A stretch of 46,663 bases of DNA from Rhodospirillaceae bacterium BRH_c57 (GTDB taxonomy: Bacteria; Pseudomonadota; Alphaproteobacteria; Rhodospirillales; Rhodospirillaceae). Positions 44,674 to 46,663 of the stretch are shown here, one piece after another; position 1 is the stretch's first letter, and every line of letters starts with the position of its first letter. The translations under genes were made by a program, and so were the position numbers. Below the pieces are notes generated by a model. It had not been told where the DNA came from. It did not search any database and saw only the letters and a list, made by a program, of their open reading frames with translations. Location: NCBI GenBank assembly GCA_000961745.1, contig LAEA01000261.1:1-46663 (forward strand), read 5' to 3'.

Positions 44674-44801
44674 GCCCGGCTTCAAGCCGGGCGACGCGAT
44701 ACATCATATAGACCCGGCTTCAAGCTGGGCGTGTGCGACTTATCAAGACCCGGCTTCAAGCCGGGCTAGCGTGACACAATAGACCCGGCACAAAGCCGGG
44801 C
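44674..44801. repeat. Tandem array of four 19-base palindromes
   Basis: Units of (A/G)CCCGGCTTCAAGCCGGGC at 44674-44692, 44712-44730, 44748-44766 and 44783-44801, with starts 38, 36 and 35 bases apart. The second has one mismatch and the fourth has CACAAAG in the centre. The 16-19 base spacers are themselves related (GCGTGACACAATAG-like). It lies between the polyphosphate kinase gene and the soluble chemoreceptor gene. Too short and too palindromic for a CRISPR. Confidence 0.9.
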
Positions 44802-44841
44802 GTGGCGGACAGAGGCTTGGCCAGCACGTTTGGGAGGAGCC

Positions 44842-46278
44842 GTGAATAATATCACTCCGAATGGAGGCGTGTCGGGAAACCTTGACGCCACCGACGGTAA
44901 GGACGCCGAGTTTGTGCGCCGCATCGGCAGCATGTTGGGCGATCTTTGGGAAAGCTTGGCTGATGTGGCCTCGGACATCACCACGGTGGCCGGGCGGATC
45001 GAGGACCACGCCGACGAGTTCGCAACCTTGCGGGCCGCCGCCGAAACCATGACCGGAACAAATTCCGAGATCCGCGAGTCGGCCCAGGTTGCCAACCAAG
45101 TCAGCAACATGGTGCGCGAGCAGACGCGCGATGCCCAGACCGCCATGAATACGGCGACCGATCAGATCCGCGCCTTGGTGCAGTCGGTGCAGAAGGTCGA
45201 AGATCGGTTGGTGCGGCTGGAAAAGTCCCTGGCCCGCGTGTCCCAGGTGTCGGCCGAAATCGACAGTATCGCCAAGCAAACCCGGATGCTGGCCCTGAAT
45301 GCGACCATCGAGGCGGCCCGCGCCGGAGAGGCGGGCAGGGGCTTCGGCGTGGTCGCCGGCGAGGTCAAGGCCCTCGCCCAGCAGACCAGCAACGCCACTG
45401 CCCACATCGAGGAAACCGTCCGCGAACTGGGCGAACTCATCACCGATATCGGCCAGGAAAGCTCGACCAGCCGCGACACCGCCTTGACGGCCGAAAAGTC
45501 TACCACCGAACTGGCCGATGTGCTCGACGACCTGATTACCCAGTACGATCTGGTGGGCGAGCACATCAGCACCATTGCCAGCGAATCGAACCGCAACCTC
45601 GACGAATGCAACAGCGTGACCATGTCGGTGAGCGCCCTGTCCGATGACGTGGAGCGGGAAAGCCGCGACCTGTCCCACGCCAGCGACCGCACCGCCGAGG
45701 TCATGGCGCTGTCGCAAAAGCTGATCGGGGCGATCATCGAGGCCGGCTACGAAATGGCCGACAGCCCCTATGTGCGCATCGCCACCGAGGGGGCGGCGCG
45801 GGTCGCCAAGCTGTTCGAGACGTGCGTCGACGAGGGCAAGATCAGCCTCGCGGACCTGTTCGACGAAAATTACCGGCCCATCCCCAACACCAACCCGCAG
45901 CAACTTATGGCCCGCTTCACGGCGTTCACCGACCAGGTTCTGCCGGCCGTCCAGGAGGATATCCTGGCGAAGAACCCCAAGGTTGCCTTTTGCGCGACCT
46001 TTGACCGCAACGCCTATTTGCCGACCCACAACAAGAAGTACTCCCACCCGCAGCGGCCGAACGACCCGGTATGGAACGCCGCCAATGCCCGCAACCGCCG
46101 CATCTTCAGCGACCCCACGGGCATAGGCGCGGCCAAGAGCACCGACCCCTTTGTGCTCAAGACCTATAAGCGCGACATGGGCGGCGGCGAGTTCGAACTC
46201 ATGAAGGACGTCGCCGTCCCAGTGTACGTCAAGGGCCGCCACTGGGGCTGCTTCAGGATGGGGTACAAGCTGGGGTAG
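44842..46278 (+). CDS. Soluble methyl-accepting chemotaxis protein with C-terminal sensor-like domain
   Basis: A 478-residue cytoplasmic chemoreceptor; no membrane helix is visible. The signalling domain comes first, with the tip [20 protein letters not shown] near residues 142-165. The C-terminal part (about 300-478) has [36 protein letters not shown] and [16 protein letters not shown], which resembles Cache/PAS-like ligand domains of other receptors but inside the cell. Start GTG 44842 has GGGAGGAG upstream; a TTG at 44830 is less likely. Confidence 0.9.
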   Translation: MNNITPNGGVSGNLDATDGKDAEFVRRIGSMLGDLWESLADVASDITTVAGRIEDHADEFATLRAAAETMTGTNSEIRESAQVANQVSNMVREQTRDAQTAMNTATDQIRALVQSVQKVEDRLVRLEKSLARVSQVSAEIDSIAKQTRMLALNATIEAARAGEAGRGFGVVAGEVKALAQQTSNATAHIEETVRELGELITDIGQESSTSRDTALTAEKSTTELADVLDDLITQYDLVGEHISTIASESNRNLDECNSVTMSVSALSDDVERESRDLSHASDRTAEVMALSQKLIGAIIEAGYEMADSPYVRIATEGAARVAKLFETCVDEGKISLADLFDENYRPIPNTNPQQLMARFTAFTDQVLPAVQEDILAKNPKVAFCATFDRNAYLPTHNKKYSHPQRPNDPVWNAANARNRRIFSDPTGIGAAKSTDPFVLKTYKRDMGGGEFELMKDVAVPVYVKGRHWGCFRMGYKLG

Positions 46279-46302
46279 GGTAATGTTTTAGGTGAAGTGG
46301 GG

Positions 46303-46395
46303 AACCACAGAGACACAGAGAGTGCGGTGATGCTGCGCCGGAGCTATTTGCACCGAAACCTCTGTGACTTCCTCTGTGTCTCTGTGGTGAATTCC
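46303..46395. repeat. CACAGAG-family inverted repeat, copy 5
   Basis: The arms are AACCACAGAGACACAGAGAG and CCTCTGTGTCTCTGTGGTG, with a core of about 50 bases that differs from the other copies apart from a CTGCGCCG stretch. It is located between convergent genes. Confidence 0.88.
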
Positions 46396-46409
46396 TTCCC
46401 TTTCCGTAC

Positions 46410-46663
46410 TCAGTAGTTCCGGCCGGGCCGAGGCCTGCGCCGCGTCATCAGCGCGCCGGGCGCCTTGATAAGTTCCCACACCACCAGGGCCAGGATTACT
46501 CCAAGTCCGGTGTACAGCAGCGACGCGCCGTCCAGGGGCACCGCCGGGGTGAATGCGTCCAGGGTGCGGCGGGCGATGGTCGGGTCGGCGTGGCGCAGCA
46601 GCGCCAGCGGGCGGAGCCACGGGTCGGCGTCGGTGAGGGCGGCGCGGGTGGCCTGGAGGTCGG
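46410..46663 (-). CDS. C-terminal part of a membrane-anchored protein, DUF2937-like
   Basis: The gene enters from the right edge; the last 84 residues are visible. LRPLALLRHADPTIARRTLD leads to FTPAVPLDGASLLYTGLGVI, a hydrophobic helix (LLYTGLGVILALVVWELI) and an Arg-rich tail ending RPGRNY. The 'FTPAVPL...Y..LG' pattern before a terminal helix resembles DUF2937 proteins. The rest is outside the window, so the family call is tentative. Confidence 0.55.
   Translation of the reverse strand, partial: DLQATRAALTDADPWLRPLALLRHADPTIARRTLDAFTPAVPLDGASLLYTGLGVILALVVWELIKAPGALMTRRRPRPGRNY

Noticed and set aside
44674-44801. Possible CRISPR array
   Set aside because: The repeats are 19-base perfect palindromes with 16-19 base spacers that resemble each other, and there are no cas genes.
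44743-46242. 499-codon frame opposite the soluble chemoreceptor
   Set aside because: Antisense shadow of the receptor with no domain of its own.

Overview
This is a high-GC chromosomal window from an alphaproteobacterium, most like the Rhodospirillales (Magnetospirillum/Phaeospirillum/Rhodospirillum relatives). The basis is the rpsT-dnaA adjacency, an FnrN-type oxygen regulator directly behind ccoI-ccoS, alphaproteobacterial versions of UbiE/UbiB/UbiA and GshA, and several chemoreceptor genes. No rRNA or tRNA gene, CRISPR array or insertion sequence was recognised. The genus is inferred, not proven.

Layout. 1-1361: end of the cbb3-oxidase maturation genes (ccoI tail, ccoS) overlapping an FNR-type regulator. 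1447-3160: panB-panC (pantothenate). 3166-4753 (minus): ubiA and a METTL20-like ETF lysine methyltransferase. 4812-6993: rsmE and gshA (glutathione). 7266-11622: an isolated NuoL/M-like membrane protein, a transmembrane chemoreceptor and a rhodanese. 11998-12987 (minus): a secreted beta-barrel-like protein. 13130-20436 (minus): ubiE-ubiB-thioesterase, then coaBC-dut-Rrf2 regulator-cysK-moeB/thiF. 20517-25474 (plus): mutM, a small secreted protein, an enoyl-CoA hydratase, rpsT, dnaA and a DUF3253 gene. 25638-26189: an AT-rich orphan gene. 26439-28183: a YeeE/YedE sulfur transporter and a molybdopterin-fold periplasmic protein. 28364-33078 (minus): a complete livKHMGF ABC importer whose promoter region carries TGCA-type palindromes. 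33382-34335: accA. 34354-36427 (minus): a histidine kinase/response-regulator pair. 36527-40083: an OmpA lipoprotein, a Crp/Fnr regulator with a DUF2892 gene, a solo LuxR receptor and an unknown protein. 40251-42537 (minus): gap-pgk. 42966-46278: a two-domain PPK2 and a soluble chemoreceptor. The window ends inside a membrane-anchored protein.

How the parts fit. Several blocks serve respiratory and redox life: cbb3 oxidase assembly under an FNR regulator, ubiquinone synthesis (UbiA, UbiB, UbiE), the ETF methyltransferase, glutathione and cysteine synthesis, and sulfur uptake. PanB, PanC and CoaBC cover three steps of the CoA pathway. The livKHMGF operon may import aromatic acids, judging only from operator-like sites.

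Repeats and signals. Five intergenic copies of a CACAGAGGACACAGAG-type long inverted repeat punctuate the window. Two further palindrome families occur: REP-like pairs near 11.7-11.9 kb and 39.4 kb, and a four-unit tandem array at 44.67-44.80 kb. The most notable observations are the TGCA-N6-TGCA operators before livK, a MutM with a broken zinc finger, an orphan AT-rich gene, an isolated proton-channel-like protein lacking a key glutamate, and a Crp/Fnr-DUF2892 pair with a perfect palindrome between them. No clearly new multi-gene system was found.
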